From the NCBI GenBank assembly GCA_965115815.1, contig OZ220465.1:3224001-3288000 (forward strand): DNA of 64,000 nucleotides, read 5' to 3'. The notes under the pieces are model-generated. The model was not told the DNA's origin, made no database searches, and saw only the letters and a list, made by a program, of their open reading frames with translations. Position numbers and translations under genes: made by a program. Every line of letters starts with the position of its first letter. Within the stretch, counting starts at the first letter, position 1. This DNA is from VXPW01 sp965115815. Lineage in GTDB: Bacteria > Pseudomonadota > Alphaproteobacteria > TMED109. This document shows positions 47,162-57,035 of the stretch, piece after piece.

Positions 47162-48721
47162 CAGTAGTACGGAAACGTTGAACTGACGATAGTATTCTGG
47201 CAAGATTCCGTGTCGATCCGTGTCGGCACGCGTGGACCCCCGGGGGGTACGGATCTCGCTGGTTCATCCCCACCGACCCGATGCCGAACGTGCAGGCACC
47301 CACGCTCTCTTGGGGATCGGACGGATCCGGTGCCCAGGAACCAAGCTTGCCTGCCGGTGTTCGGCGCGGGGACCGGAGTGGATCCTGGCCAACCCTCAGG
47401 GCAGAAAGCTCGATCGAGTGCGCCTTTTGGTGCCGGAGCGCCGGGAACTCCAGGCGATCGTCCACGGTACCGGAGCCGCCTGACGGCGTCGTCGGGCGGA
47501 GCTTCTGCGGATGGCGGACGAGGGGCGCGACGGTGGCTACCTCGTGCCTGCCCGGAAAATCCCTAAGAGTCGGATTACATGAATGAAAGCTCCATATTGA
47601 CAGGGCGAAGATTCATCGAATCCAGCCCGATTTCAGCGGAATATGCCGTCATATGCCCTCAAAGAAGGAATCTTCGGTTCTCCAGATTCCAAATATGATT
47701 GCATACACAATGTGTTATGATTTTCCGTGCAGACACTACCTCTGGGATATCGACATCGCGCGCGGCCTGGGCATCGGCACTTCGACGGTCGAACGCCTGC
47801 GCAAGCGCTGCGTTCTGGAGGGTCTGGAGGCTGCCCTCCGCCCGCCGGGAGCCGGAGAACCACCGACCGAAACTCCGGGACGGGGCGAAGGAGGCGAAGC
47901 TGGTGGCTCTGGCCGGTTCTTCCCCGCCCGAGGGTGGTATCCGCTGGACGCTGAAGCTGCGGGCCGGCCGCCGGATGGAGATGGAGGTCGTCGAGAGCAT
48001 CTCGAAAGAACCGGTACGGAGGACTCGGAAAACAGGCGATTCAGCCTTGGCTGAAGCCGTACGGGTGCCTTCCCCCGAGCCGCAACGCGCCGTTCGGGGC
48101 GGCGAGGGAGGAGGTGCTGGACACGGATCAGCGGGATGTTGCCGAAGACGAGGTTCGGGTCTGCAGGGATGAGACCCGCCGGCCGACGACGAAGGAAACC
48201 CGCCTTCCCCGTCCCGTGCAATCGTCGACTACGAATACGAGCGAACCGGTACGGCCCATCTCTTCCTAGCGTTCGCGCCCAACGAACACGGGCGTACAGT
48301 GAACGTCACCGATCGCCGGACGGCGCGGGACGGGGCGCAGTTCATCCGGGAACTCGCGGAGGATCCTATCCCCGGAAGGAAGATCGTACGGGTCATGGAC
48401 CACCGGAACACGCACGGCCCCGCATCGCTATATGAGGCCTTGGCATCTCCAGAGGCCCTGCGGATGCGAAAGCGGTTCGAGTTTCGGTACTCGCCGAAGC
48501 ACGGAAGCGGGCTCCCCAGGGCCGAGATCGAAATCGGCGCGGGGTCGCGACCGTGTCTTCGACGACGCATTCCTGACCGCGACACCCTGCTGCGAGAGAC
48601 CGCGGCGTGGGTCAAGCGCCGCAACGCGGCCGGCGGCACTTTCGATGGACGGTTCACGACGGCAGACGCCCGGGTGAAACTGAAGTCTCTATACCCAGCG
48701 ATCCAATGATTCCGAACTACT
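47162..48721 (+). mobile_element. IS630 copy 4, heavily decayed and carrying MITE-A copy 6
   Basis: Both ends are still recognisable (AGTAGTACGGAAACGTTG and CCGAACTACTA), but the left TA has mutated to CA. The transposase is present in pieces with many substitutions, small deletions (for example in the CMDETS region, now CRDETRR) and stops. Transversion-rich changes at positions conserved in copies 1-3 show it is the oldest IS630 copy here. Confidence 0.8.
47543..47736 (-). repeat. MITE-A copy 6, inside the decayed IS630
   Basis: A 194-bp reverse copy with a 5-bp duplication TACCT (47,538-47,542 and 47,737-47,741). It interrupts the N-terminal part of the old IS630 transposase at the point equivalent to GKLRDVDIA. 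Confidence 0.88.
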
Positions 48722-49429
48722 AGAGGGAAAAGGAAGACCCGGTCTTCGGCCCGAGCCGACGTGTGCGGTCCCGATCCGGCGCACCGTCAGGCCCTGCAGC
48801 GCTCCTCGGCGACAAGCCTTGCATCAGGTTCGACCGATGCGAACGGTACCGCCCCTTGCGGCGCAACCGGCGTCCGATCGCGCCCGGTTCGCGACCGCGG
48901 TCCGCCTCCTCGACGATCCGCAGTCGATCTTCGGCGGAGAACCGGCGGCGAGTCGGTTGGGCGAGAACCTCCGGGTCCAGAGTACGCTGAGCGGTCGGGG
49001 GTTCGGCCTTGGGGGCGCGCCCAAGGCCGGCGTGACGAGGGGGTACCCCCTGCGCACATTCGGGTCTGCCTTCATCAGGGATCCTCTCCGCCGCTCCCTC
49101 ATTCCAAGGGTATTCGGTGTCTCAGCGATGGTGGCGGGGAGGGGCAGTGCTCGAAACGAACGGTGCGCATGCCATCGGGAGGTCGCGCGGGGGCTGAACG
49201 CCCAAGCTTCATCGGGTGGCCGCAGAGGATCGAAACGCCGTGGGGGTTCTTCCTGTCCAGAGGGCAGGAGGGCGACGGGCCCTAGCGACGCGAGCTCCGG
49301 ATCCGCATGGCATGGCCGGATTCCGCACGTGGTCTGGTGATGGACAAGGCGTAGGAAGGTGACGAGACCCGTGAGCAGGTTGCAGGCCGGGGGCGGGAGC
49401 CCATGGCCCTCACCGAAGGTCAATCGAGT
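48722..49429. other. 700 bases with no recognisable gene
   Basis: GC-rich sequence without a convincing gene or known repeat. Open frames are shadows with arginine- and proline-rich content. It lies between the decayed IS630 and a decayed IS5 element, and is probably old insertion-sequence debris. Confidence 0.4.
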
Positions 49430-49810
49430 CACGTTGTGGGAATACGATCGGAACCTCTACAGGAAGCAAAATGAGATCGAACGCCTGTTTCGAAGAATTA
49501 GTGCCTGTCCGGAAAACCCTAAGATTCTGATTGCATGAATGAGAACGCAATATTGACAGGGCGAAGATTCAGCGAATCCAGCCTGATTTCAGCAGAATAT
49601 GTCGTCATAGGCCCCAAAGAAGGGATCTTCGGTTCTCCAGATTCCAAATATGGATGCATATACAATGTGTTGCGATTTTTCGTGCAGGCACGAATTGAGC
49701 GATTCCGGCGGGTATTCACGCGATTCGACAGGTTGGATGTCGTCTTACACCTTCTTCATCCAATTCGCGCTCATCGTCGATACTCTCAACTATCTATGGG
49801 ATCGAGAAGA
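49430..49810 (+). pseudogene. IS5-type transposase C-terminal remnant, split by MITE-A copy 7
   Basis: Before the MITE the sequence reads WEYDRNLYRKQNEIERLFRR; after removing the MITE and one GAATT duplicate it continues in frame as IERFRRVFTRFDRLDV, the C-terminal signature of IS5/IS427-like enzymes (YDxxLYRxRNxIERFFxRIKxFRRIxTRYD). A one-base shift near 49,740 then moves to YTFFIQFALIVDTLN in the next frame. The N-terminus is not present. Confidence 0.72.
49500..49691 (-). repeat. MITE-A copy 7
   Basis: A 192-bp reverse copy with the 5-bp duplication GAATT (49,495-49,499 and 49,692-49,696). Removal restores the reading frame of the IS5-type gene it interrupts, which confirms the exact ends. 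Confidence 0.88.
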
Positions 49811-49942
49811 TCTGATTCCGGAACGCTACAGAGCACAGGTCTTATCTTGCATGTTCACCTTCAAGAAATGTTCCTGCGGGCCGGGTACCGATCTGCTACA
49901 TTGACGCCAGCACCGCGCCGACTCGACAGCGGGAGACCCGCA

Positions 49943-51154
49943 ATGTCTGACCGCCGCCTGCTGACACGCATCGTGCTGCGAAACTACAAGAGCATCGGCG
50001 CCTGCGATGTGCGGCCGGCGCAGCTTTCCTTTCTCGTCGGCCCGAACGGCTCCGGCAAAAGCAATTTTCTTGATGCGCTCAGATTCACTGCCGAATCAAT
50101 CGGTTACTCCATGGACCATGCGCTGCGCGACCGCGGCGGCATCGGCGAAGTTCGCCGCCGCTCCGGCGGCCACCCCACCCATTTCGGCATTCGACTCGAA
50201 TTCACGCTCGAGGACTGGGTCGGCTGCCACGCCTTCACGGTCGGAGCCATGAAACGGGGCGGCTATGAAGTCCAGCAGGAAGAATGCCTCGTTGCGCCGC
50301 GCACCGGCCTTGGCGGTCATCGTTACAAGATAGAACGGGGCGCGGTTGTCGAAAGCACCATCACGCATCCTCCCCTCGCCGCCGCCGACCGACTGTATCT
50401 CGTCACGGTTTCGGGTCTGGAGCCGTTTCGCACCGTGTACGAGGCCTTGGCGACAACAAGCTTCTACAATCTGAATCCAGAGGCAATCCGGGACCTCCAG
50501 CCGCCCGATCCGGGAAGGATCCTGAAGCGGGACGGCTGCAATCTAGCCAGCGTCCTGCACGACCTTTCCGAGAACGCGCCGGACTTCAAGCAAAGAATCG
50601 AGGGTTATCTCGGCCAAGTGGTTCCCGGGATTGCCGGCGTCGAGCGGCGGGCCATTGGGCCGAGGGAAACCTTGGCGTTCCGCCAGAAGGTTCGAGGTGC
50701 CCGACACCCCTGGCAGTTCCTTGCCGGGAACATGTCGGACGGAACGCTGCGGGCGCTCGGAATCTTGGTGGCGCTGTTCCAGAGCTATGGCCGGGACGAT
50801 CGGAGGCGCTGGCTCATCGGCATCGAAGAGCCAGAGATTGCCCTGCATCCTGCGGCTGCCGGCGTACTGGTGGACAGCCTCCGGGACGCGGCCGAACACG
50901 CGCAGATTCTGGTCACCAGCCACAGCCCGGAACTGCTCGACGACTCGGCCATTGCACCGGACCAGATCATCGCCGTCACCGCGGAGGACGGCGAAAGCCG
51001 CATCGGTTCGTTGCATGAATCCGGACGGTCGGCGCTGAAGGACCGCCTCTACACGGCCGGCGAATTGCTCCGGATGAACCAGCTTGACCCGGATCCGTCG
51101 CTTTCCCGACCGGGCGCCCGTCCACTGGACCTGTTCGGCCCGGTCAACGAATGA
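49943..51154 (+). CDS. AAA ATPase of the OLD/RecF-like (AAA_21) group
   Basis: A 403-residue SMC-type ATPase. Start LLTRIVLRNYKSIGACDV, Walker A GPNGSGKS at residues 33-40, ABC-like signature region NMSDGTLRALGILVALFQ, Walker B WLIGIEEPEIALHPAA and the D-loop/switch VTSHSPELLDD are all present. No TOPRIM domain is attached. The ATG at 49,943 gives the normal N-terminus; the longer open frame upstream runs through IS5 debris. Its stop overlaps the next gene (ATGATG). With the DUF4276 gene it forms a two-gene unit resembling ATPase plus TOPRIM-like defence pairs. Confidence 0.87.
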   Translation: MSDRRLLTRIVLRNYKSIGACDVRPAQLSFLVGPNGSGKSNFLDALRFTAESIGYSMDHALRDRGGIGEVRRRSGGHPTHFGIRLEFTLEDWVGCHAFTVGAMKRGGYEVQQEECLVAPRTGLGGHRYKIERGAVVESTITHPPLAAADRLYLVTVSGLEPFRTVYEALATTSFYNLNPEAIRDLQPPDPGRILKRDGCNLASVLHDLSENAPDFKQRIEGYLGQVVPGIAGVERRAIGPRETLAFRQKVRGARHPWQFLAGNMSDGTLRALGILVALFQSYGRDDRRRWLIGIEEPEIALHPAAAGVLVDSLRDAAEHAQILVTSHSPELLDDSAIAPDQIIAVTAEDGESRIGSLHESGRSALKDRLYTAGELLRMNQLDPDPSLSRPGARPLDLFGPVNE

Positions 51155-51753
51155 TGCGCAGGACCATCGTGGCGATCGTGGAAGGGCATGGCGAGGCAAC
51201 AGCGCTACCGAAGTTGCTCCGCCGCATTGCCGGAGAGACATCGTCGGACATGGTTGTCGAGATACCCCGGCCCATCCGTGTGCCGCGCAACAAGCTCCTG
51301 CAACCGGGCGAATTGGAACGCGCCGTAGAATTTGCCTCGCATCGGGCGGGCACGGATGGATGTGTGCTGGTGCTGCTCGACGCCGATCGCGATTGCCCGG
51401 CGAAACTTGCCCCGCAACTTCTTGCCCGCGTCGCGGCGGCCGGTCCCGGACGGGACCTCCGCGCGGTCCTGGCAAAAGCGGAATACGAAACCTGGTTCCT
51501 GGCGGCTGCCGGCTCGCTCGCCGGACAGAGAGGCCTCGACAAAGCGCTTGCATCGCTGAACGATCCCGAAGCCATCCGGGACGCCAAGGGCTGGCTCGGC
51601 GCGAGGATGCCGCGCGGCCGGCGGTACCGGGAAACACTCGACCAGACTGCGCTCACTGCGGTCTTCGACATGGCCGAAGCGCGGCGGAATTCTCCCTCGT
51701 TCGCCAAATTATGGCGCGACGTCGGCCGCCTTCTCCGGCCTTCGAAACCGTAA
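51151..51753 (+). CDS. DUF4276 family protein (TOPRIM-like), partner of the AAA ATPase
   Basis: About 200 residues. Start TIVAIVEGHGEATALPKLLRR carries the conserved Glu typical of TOPRIM-like folds, VLVLLDADRDCPAKLAP carries the DxD-type acidic pair, and AKAEYETWFLAAAGSL and GRRYRETLDQTALTAVFDM are DUF4276 marks. The family is expected to be a nuclease-like partner of AAA_21 ATPases (compare RloA/RloB and AbiL pairs). Translationally coupled to the ATPase (4-base overlap). The activity is inferred. Confidence 0.82.
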   Translation: MMRRTIVAIVEGHGEATALPKLLRRIAGETSSDMVVEIPRPIRVPRNKLLQPGELERAVEFASHRAGTDGCVLVLLDADRDCPAKLAPQLLARVAAAGPGRDLRAVLAKAEYETWFLAAAGSLAGQRGLDKALASLNDPEAIRDAKGWLGARMPRGRRYRETLDQTALTAVFDMAEARRNSPSFAKLWRDVGRLLRPSKP

Positions 51754-52229
51754 CCTCCGCTGCTCATCGGGGGCGCCAGACGACCGCGTGGCCGGCGCGA
51801 TTTCGCACGGCTCCGGGGATTCGAGCCGGCATCGTTCCCCCGCGCAGAGGCAACGCGTGTGGAACCGGCGCAGTCATCCGGCGAAGACCGCGGGAGCAGG
51901 CGGGCCGTCCGGGTACGGCGTGCACGTGCGGTGCGGAGTGGTCTTGAGCGGAGGCCGAATCATGCGGCTTGATCAAGCCTCTGCTCCGGACCCCGGTTTC
52001 CGGGAAGGGGGGCCTCGATCCGGTTCTGCAGGGTTCCCGCGATCCGGCGGGGCACATCGGCGAGCCGGGCCTGCGGCGCGATGTCGTTACGCTCGGCCGT
52101 GCCGGTCGGCGTGCCCATGGCCGCGCCTGCTGCCGCGGAGGGCGCCGGCGAACCGCCGGGATGGGCGGCCGCGGGCCACACCTCCGAAAACCGTATGCCC
52201 GGCTCCGGCCCCCGTGGCGGAGCGGCCGG
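51754..52229. other. 476-base intergenic region
   Basis: No gene seen. It separates two convergent units: the ATPase/DUF4276 pair on the plus strand and the long operon on the minus strand. It should hold both transcript ends, but no clear hairpin with a T-run was found. Confidence 0.4.
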
Positions 52230-53252
52230 TCAGGCCTCCCCGAAGCGGGCTTCGCCGGCCTCCGCAAGGGCACGGGCCAGCAGCGCCGGATCCGCATTGC
52301 CGCCGGATACCACCAGGAGCACCGTCCGGTCGTGCAGGTCGATCCGACCCGCCAGGGCCGCGGCCAGCGCGACCGCCCCGCCCGGCTCCACGACCAGCTT
52401 CAGCCGCAGCAGCGCGAAGGCCACCGCTTCCAGCACCTCCGCGTCCGACACGACCAGCCCCGGTCCGAGCCGCTCGCTTCCGATGTCGAAGGCGAGGGAT
52501 CCCACCCGGGGCGGCAGCAGGGAATCGCAGATCGTGGTCGCGCCTTCGTCGGCCGTGACCCGGCGGCCTTCGCGCAGCGAGCGGGCCATGTCGTCGTGCA
52601 CGGCGGGCTCCACCGGGCGCACGTCCACATCCGGGAACTCGGAATTCAGCCCGACGGCCACGCCGGCGACGAGACCGCCGCCGCCGCAGGGAACCAGCGC
52701 GAGGTCGGGAACGAGGTCCCGAGCGCGCATCTGCTGCGCCGCCTCGAGACCCACCGTCCCCTGGCCGGCCACGACCAACGGGTCGTCATACGGATGTACG
52801 AACGTCCCGCCGCGTTCCTCGAGCACCCGGGCGCCGAGTGCCTCCCGCCCCTCCGCCCGTCGGTCGTAGAACACGATCTCCGCCCCGAAGCGCCGAACAC
52901 CGGCAACCTTGACGCGGGCCGCATCGCGCGGCATGACGATGGTGGCCGGGCTTCCGGCCAGATGCGCGGCGCAGGCCACGCCCTGGGCGTGATTGCCGGA
53001 CGACCAGGCCACGACACCCGCCGACCGGTCCGCCTCCGGGATGGCGGCGACCCGGTTGCAGGCCCCCCGAAACTTGAACGACCCGGTCCGCTGCAGGCAC
53101 TCGGGCTTGATCAGGATCCGCCCGCCGGTGCGAACGTTGAGGACGCCGGATTCCAGGAGAGGCGTACACCGCGCCCGCCTCCCGAGCACTCGGCTCGCCG
53201 CCACGATGTCGTCGCGCCGGATCGCGGCGGCGCCGGCGTCTAGCCCGGACAC
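52230..53252 (-). CDS. PLP-dependent serine/threonine dehydratase family protein
   Basis: A 340-residue fold-type II PLP enzyme. The Schiff-base lysine is K60 in RTGSFKFRGA, the phosphate loop is PCGGGGLVAG, WSSGNHAQGVA follows the lysine, and the C-terminal SGGN loop is present. No ACT domain is attached, so it is the catabolic or racemase-like type (serine/threonine dehydratase or serine racemase); the substrate is not settled by sequence. The GTG at 53,252 overlaps the transglycosylase stop by 13 bases. Last gene of the minus-strand operon. Confidence 0.87.
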   Translation of the reverse strand: MSGLDAGAAAIRRDDIVAASRVLGRRARCTPLLESGVLNVRTGGRILIKPECLQRTGSFKFRGACNRVAAIPEADRSAGVVAWSSGNHAQGVACAAHLAGSPATIVMPRDAARVKVAGVRRFGAEIVFYDRRAEGREALGARVLEERGGTFVHPYDDPLVVAGQGTVGLEAAQQMRARDLVPDLALVPCGGGGLVAGVAVGLNSEFPDVDVRPVEPAVHDDMARSLREGRRVTADEGATTICDSLLPPRVGSLAFDIGSERLGPGLVVSDAEVLEAVAFALLRLKLVVEPGGAVALAAALAGRIDLHDRTVLLVVSGGNADPALLARALAEAGEARFGEA

Positions 53253-55309
53253 GTGAGGGGCATTTCCCAGCGAGGCGGCCCGCCGTCTCCGGCCGTCCGG
53301 CGATACACCACGAGCGCTTCCAGCACCCGCTGCACGTAGTTCCGGGTTTCGGCGATCGGAATCAGCTCGATCCAGTCGAGCATGTCGAGGTCTCCCCGAC
53401 GCGGATCCCCGTACCGGCGCAACCACCGCTTGACCCGCCGCGGGCCGGCATTGTACCCGGCCAGCGCCAGCGGATACGACCGGTCGTAGTCCTCGAGCAG
53501 GCCGTGCAGGTACCGCGATCCGATGGTGACGTTGTAGGCCGCATCGGTGGACAGCCGGCCCCGATCGAACTCGAGGCCCTCGCGACGGGCCACGAACCGC
53601 GCGGTGCTGGGCAGCACCTGCATCAGCCCCCGCGCATCCGCCCGGCTCCGGGCGCCGAGTTGGAAGGCGCTCTCCTGACGGGCGACCGCCAGGAGCAGAG
53701 CCTTCTCGACCTCCACGTCCACCGCGTCGAAGGCCCCGGCGTGCGCGTCGTCGGGATACGCCAGCCGGGGCAGGTAGAAACCCGCGCGCGTCGCCTTGCG
53801 CAGCATCGCCAGTCCGAGATGCGTGTGCCCCGCCGCATGCAGCAAGCGGTAGAGGGCTCCGACCTCCCCGATCGATTCTGCCTCACCGGCGAGACGCCGC
53901 GCGAATCGACGGGCGAGATGGGATCGGCCGCGGTCCGCGAAGAGCAGCATGGCCCGCACGCCCGGCTGTCGATCCCAGTGCGATTCCCCAACCGCGGCGG
54001 CCGGGGCGGGCGGAAGCGCGATCGGTCGACCGCGGCACCGGGCCGCCATCTGGCCGTAGAACGTAGCGGGATACGCCGCCGCCTCGTCGAGCCATCCGAC
54101 GGCTTCCTCGCCCCGGGGCGCCGCCAGCGCGGTCCAGTAGGCGGACCGGGCAATGGACACGGGCATCGTCACCGCGCTGCGCATGTCCCGGAAATGGCGG
54201 TGCGCCGTGGGGGCATGGCCGAGAAACCGGAGCGCCAGCCATCCCGCGAGCCAGTCCGCCTCGACGCCCGGAACTCCGTCCAGCACCGTGTAGGCCGAGA
54301 CCAGCCGGTAGGCGTCGGCAAACCGTTCGGCATTGATCAGCCGCCGGGCATGCAGCCGCACCTCGGACCACCAGCGGTCGGGCCTCGGGCCGAACTGCGC
54401 CGGCGGATCCCACAGCAGTTCGAGAGCGCGCTCGCGCATGCCCGCGCGACGGCGCCAGCGGGCCCGTTCGAAGATCAGCCCCGGATGCGTGATCCACGCC
54501 GGTCCGACCCGGGCGACGGCGGCATCGACGCCGGGGGCGCGCCGCCCCAGCCGGATGCGGGCGAAGCCGAGCTGCCGGATCTCGGGCGAGACGCGCCCGA
54601 GCTGCCGGGTGGCGGCCCCCCACTGCCGGTCCCAGATCAGGCGGTCGAGCCGGGCCGCGTGGTCCTCCTCGCGCAGGAATCGGTCGTAGCGCTTCAGGAA
54701 CGTCCGCGCCTCGTGCGACCGAAAGCTTCCCGTCCGCCAGGCCGCCCGCACTTCGGCAGCGAGGTCGACGTCCGCCCCGCCGACGGCGCGCGCCTCCGCA
54801 TGGCGGACCCGGCCCGGGCCGGTAACCGGGGGGAACTGCCGGAACCAGTCCCGGACTTCCGGGGCGGGAAGGTCCGGCGGCATCCGGCGTTCGGCCAAGG
54901 CCTGCCGCCGTTTCGCGAACGGCCAGCCGGGATGCCGGACGTGAAAGTCGCGGGACTGCTCCCAGGTCGCGAGGCCGTCTTCCGCCGACAGCCACCGCCA
55001 CTGCGCGATGGTCCGAAGCAGGGGATCGTCGGCCCTGCGGGTGAGGTCGAGGGCCCGCTTCCACTTGGCCCGGTCCATCTCCGCCAAGGCCTTCCGGAAC
55101 AGCACACGATCCTCGGCCGACAGGACCGGCGCTGCGGACGCGGACGGAGCCGCGATCGCCGCCGCCCCGGCCAGCAGCACCCCGGCGCAGACCTGCAGCA
55201 CGACCCGCTGCAGTCTCCGCCGCCGTTCCCGTCCGGCGGACCCTCCCGCCCGCCTCCCGGGCGGGCGGCCGGAAGACCGCAGCGTCACGTCGCGGGAAGA
55301 CCGTTCCAT
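53240..55309 (-). CDS. Soluble lytic murein transglycosylase
   Basis: 689 residues. A signal peptide (VVLQVCAGVLLAGAAAIA) is followed by the long helical U-domain made of short repeats and a C-terminal SLT domain: catalytic Glu in ARQESAFQLGARS (about residue 546), GLMQVLPSTA, and AGYNAGPRRVKRWLRRYG. It cleaves peptidoglycan glycan strands to 1,6-anhydro products in the periplasm. The ATG at 55,309 was chosen because it starts just before the signal sequence; a longer frame upstream lies in the creatininase gene. The N-terminus before the signal has an unusually long basic stretch. Confidence 0.9.
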   Translation of the reverse strand: MERSSRDVTLRSSGRPPGRRAGGSAGRERRRRLQRVVLQVCAGVLLAGAAAIAAPSASAAPVLSAEDRVLFRKALAEMDRAKWKRALDLTRRADDPLLRTIAQWRWLSAEDGLATWEQSRDFHVRHPGWPFAKRRQALAERRMPPDLPAPEVRDWFRQFPPVTGPGRVRHAEARAVGGADVDLAAEVRAAWRTGSFRSHEARTFLKRYDRFLREEDHAARLDRLIWDRQWGAATRQLGRVSPEIRQLGFARIRLGRRAPGVDAAVARVGPAWITHPGLIFERARWRRRAGMRERALELLWDPPAQFGPRPDRWWSEVRLHARRLINAERFADAYRLVSAYTVLDGVPGVEADWLAGWLALRFLGHAPTAHRHFRDMRSAVTMPVSIARSAYWTALAAPRGEEAVGWLDEAAAYPATFYGQMAARCRGRPIALPPAPAAAVGESHWDRQPGVRAMLLFADRGRSHLARRFARRLAGEAESIGEVGALYRLLHAAGHTHLGLAMLRKATRAGFYLPRLAYPDDAHAGAFDAVDVEVEKALLLAVARQESAFQLGARSRADARGLMQVLPSTARFVARREGLEFDRGRLSTDAAYNVTIGSRYLHGLLEDYDRSYPLALAGYNAGPRRVKRWLRRYGDPRRGDLDMLDWIELIPIAETRNYVQRVLEALVVYRRTAGDGGPPRWEMPLTCPG

Positions 55310-55317
55310 CGTCCCGT

Positions 55318-56082
55318 TCAGATCGCGGCGGTCTTGAGGCTGTCGATGAAGGCCACGGTCCGGGCGACCGCAGTGTCGACAATGTCCTGCCCCGCCTCGG
55401 CGGACGCAAGGCGCGCATCGCCGAACGCCCCGTTGCCGGTCTGCCGATCGAAGGGCACCGGCATCTGCAGGGCGAACGGATCGTGAGGGACTCCATGCAC
55501 GAGACCGGTCTCCCGCATCGCGCCCGGAGCCAGAGCATCGGTCCGCACATAGTCGTCCGCGAGGTGCATCAGCACGCTGGTCTCGATCTCGCAGGCGTGG
55601 CCGAACCGCGGCGTGCGCGCGTGCGTCTGCACCCGGTCCGACGCTTGGGCGAAGTAGAAGGCCACGGCCGCACGCACGCCCAGTTCGTAGCGGATCCGGG
55701 TCGCTGCAACCTGCAGGACCGCCGCATTCCCGTGGTGGCCGTTGACGAAGACGATGGCCCCGATTCCCTGGCGGTCGAGCGAGCGCGCAACCTCGCAACA
55801 GAGTCGGATCACGGTCTCGGGATCCAGCGTGACGGTGCCGGGAAACCCCATGTGATGGGGCGACACGCCGTACGGCAGCACGGGCAGCAGCAGGGCTCGG
55901 CCGCCCAGCCGGCCGGCGACCCGGCGGGCGATGCGATCCGCCGCCACGAAGTCCGTCCCGAGCGCCAGGTGGGGTCCGTGCTGCTCGGTCGCCCCGATCG
56001 GCTGCAGGGCCACCTCGATGCCGGCGGCGGCGTCGGCCAGTTCCGGCGACGTCATGCGCGCCATCTCCAGAATGTCGGTCAT
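55318..56082 (-). CDS. Creatininase-family amidohydrolase
   Basis: 254 residues. Metal ligands are visible: E33 and H35 in GATEQHGPHL, D44 in GTDFVA, the NGHHGN loop and the Glu in HACEIETS. The family includes creatininase and the FAPy/mycofactocin-type amidohydrolases; the actual substrate is unknown. The start overlaps the epimerase stop by 4 bases, and the stop lies 8 bases before the transglycosylase start. It is not linked to the urease cluster except by general nitrogen metabolism. Confidence 0.87.
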   Translation of the reverse strand: MTDILEMARMTSPELADAAAGIEVALQPIGATEQHGPHLALGTDFVAADRIARRVAGRLGGRALLLPVLPYGVSPHHMGFPGTVTLDPETVIRLCCEVARSLDRQGIGAIVFVNGHHGNAAVLQVAATRIRYELGVRAAVAFYFAQASDRVQTHARTPRFGHACEIETSVLMHLADDYVRTDALAPGAMRETGLVHGVPHDPFALQMPVPFDRQTGNGAFGDARLASAEAGQDIVDTAVARTVAFIDSLKTAAI

Positions 56083-57035
56083 GCCCCCCGTGCCTCCCCT
56101 CCGGCTTCGCCCAGCCAGTCGGAAATCATCGCGTCCGGATCGAATGCCGGCACGAAGCGCGTCTCCGCACGCAGGGCAGCGTCCGACAACCTACGCCATC
56201 CGGGGACCGTGTCGACCGCCGCCCGGCCAGGTCCGCCCGCCGGCCGGCCGGTCGCGGCGGCCAAGCGGTCCACGAACTCGGACCACCGAAGCGGGAACGA
56301 CGGCGCGTTGTAGATCGGCGCCAGATTGCCCGGGAACGCCGCCAGCGCGACCAGCAGCCGCGCGGCGTCCTTGACGTACAGCACGTCGTTCGGGGAATCG
56401 GCCGCCGCCGCGGCCGGCATCGCGCCGGTCGCCGCGAAGGTCCGCATCGCGTCCCGGAACGGCGCGGCCGCCCCGCGATAGCGGAGACCCGGACCGAGCA
56501 CCAGCGGCAGCCGCACGCCGGTGGGGTCCACCGGTCGGTGCACCCGGAACCACGCGGCGGTGGCCTCGGCCAGCTGCTTCGAAAGACCGTAGGCCGTATC
56601 GGGACCGGTCGGCTCCCGCTCGTCGGCCGGGGGCCCGCGCTCCCCGGCCGTCCGCGCGTAGACGACCGTGGAACTGGTCCACAGCACGCGCCGCACCCCG
56701 GCCCGAGCGGCGGCATCCAGCACGGTGGCCAAGCCGCCCGCGTTGACCGCGATGGCGGCTCCGGGATGGGCCCGGGCCGCGGCCAGCAGCCCGCGTCCGC
56801 CCGACCCGAAGGCCCCGAGGCCGATCACGGTCCGGGGCCGGTCGCCCGCCAGCAGCTCGTCGAGAATGTCGCCGCGCGCGATCTCCGCCACCCGGCGGCA
56901 CCTCTCCGGCACCCGGCCCGCCGCCACCGCGGGGTCGACCACGGTGACGCGCCATCCGGCGGCCAGAAACGCCCGCGCCGTCCAGCTCCCGACGAACCCG
57001 GCGCCGCCGGCCAGCAGCACGTGCGGGTCCGTCAC
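56079..57035 (-). CDS. NAD-dependent epimerase/dehydratase family protein
   Basis: A 318-residue extended SDR: nucleotide-binding GGAGFVGSW near residue 10, catalytic TSSTVVYA with YGLSKQLAEA (YxxxK), and a C-terminal half with FPLRWSEFVDRLAA. The substrate is probably a nucleotide sugar or similar, but cannot be named. The start overlaps the cinA-type stop by 4 bases. Confidence 0.83.
   Translation of the reverse strand: MTDPHVLLAGGAGFVGSWTARAFLAAGWRVTVVDPAVAAGRVPERCRRVAEIARGDILDELLAGDRPRTVIGLGAFGSGGRGLLAAARAHPGAAIAVNAGGLATVLDAAARAGVRRVLWTSSTVVYARTAGERGPPADEREPTGPDTAYGLSKQLAEATAAWFRVHRPVDPTGVRLPLVLGPGLRYRGAAAPFRDAMRTFAATGAMPAAAAADSPNDVLYVKDAARLLVALAAFPGNLAPIYNAPSFPLRWSEFVDRLAAATGRPAGGPGRAAVDTVPGWRRLSDAALRAETRFVPAFDPDAMISDWLGEAGGEARGA

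Noticed and set aside
51815..51880. A possible minus-strand tRNA around GATTCGAGCC.
   Set aside because: No matching D-arm, anticodon stem or acceptor pairing; the T-stem does not pair.
55318..56082. Creatininase-like gene as part of the urea pathway (creatinine to urea).
   Set aside because: The family is broad, no creatinase gene is present, and it belongs to a separate operon 31 kb from urease.
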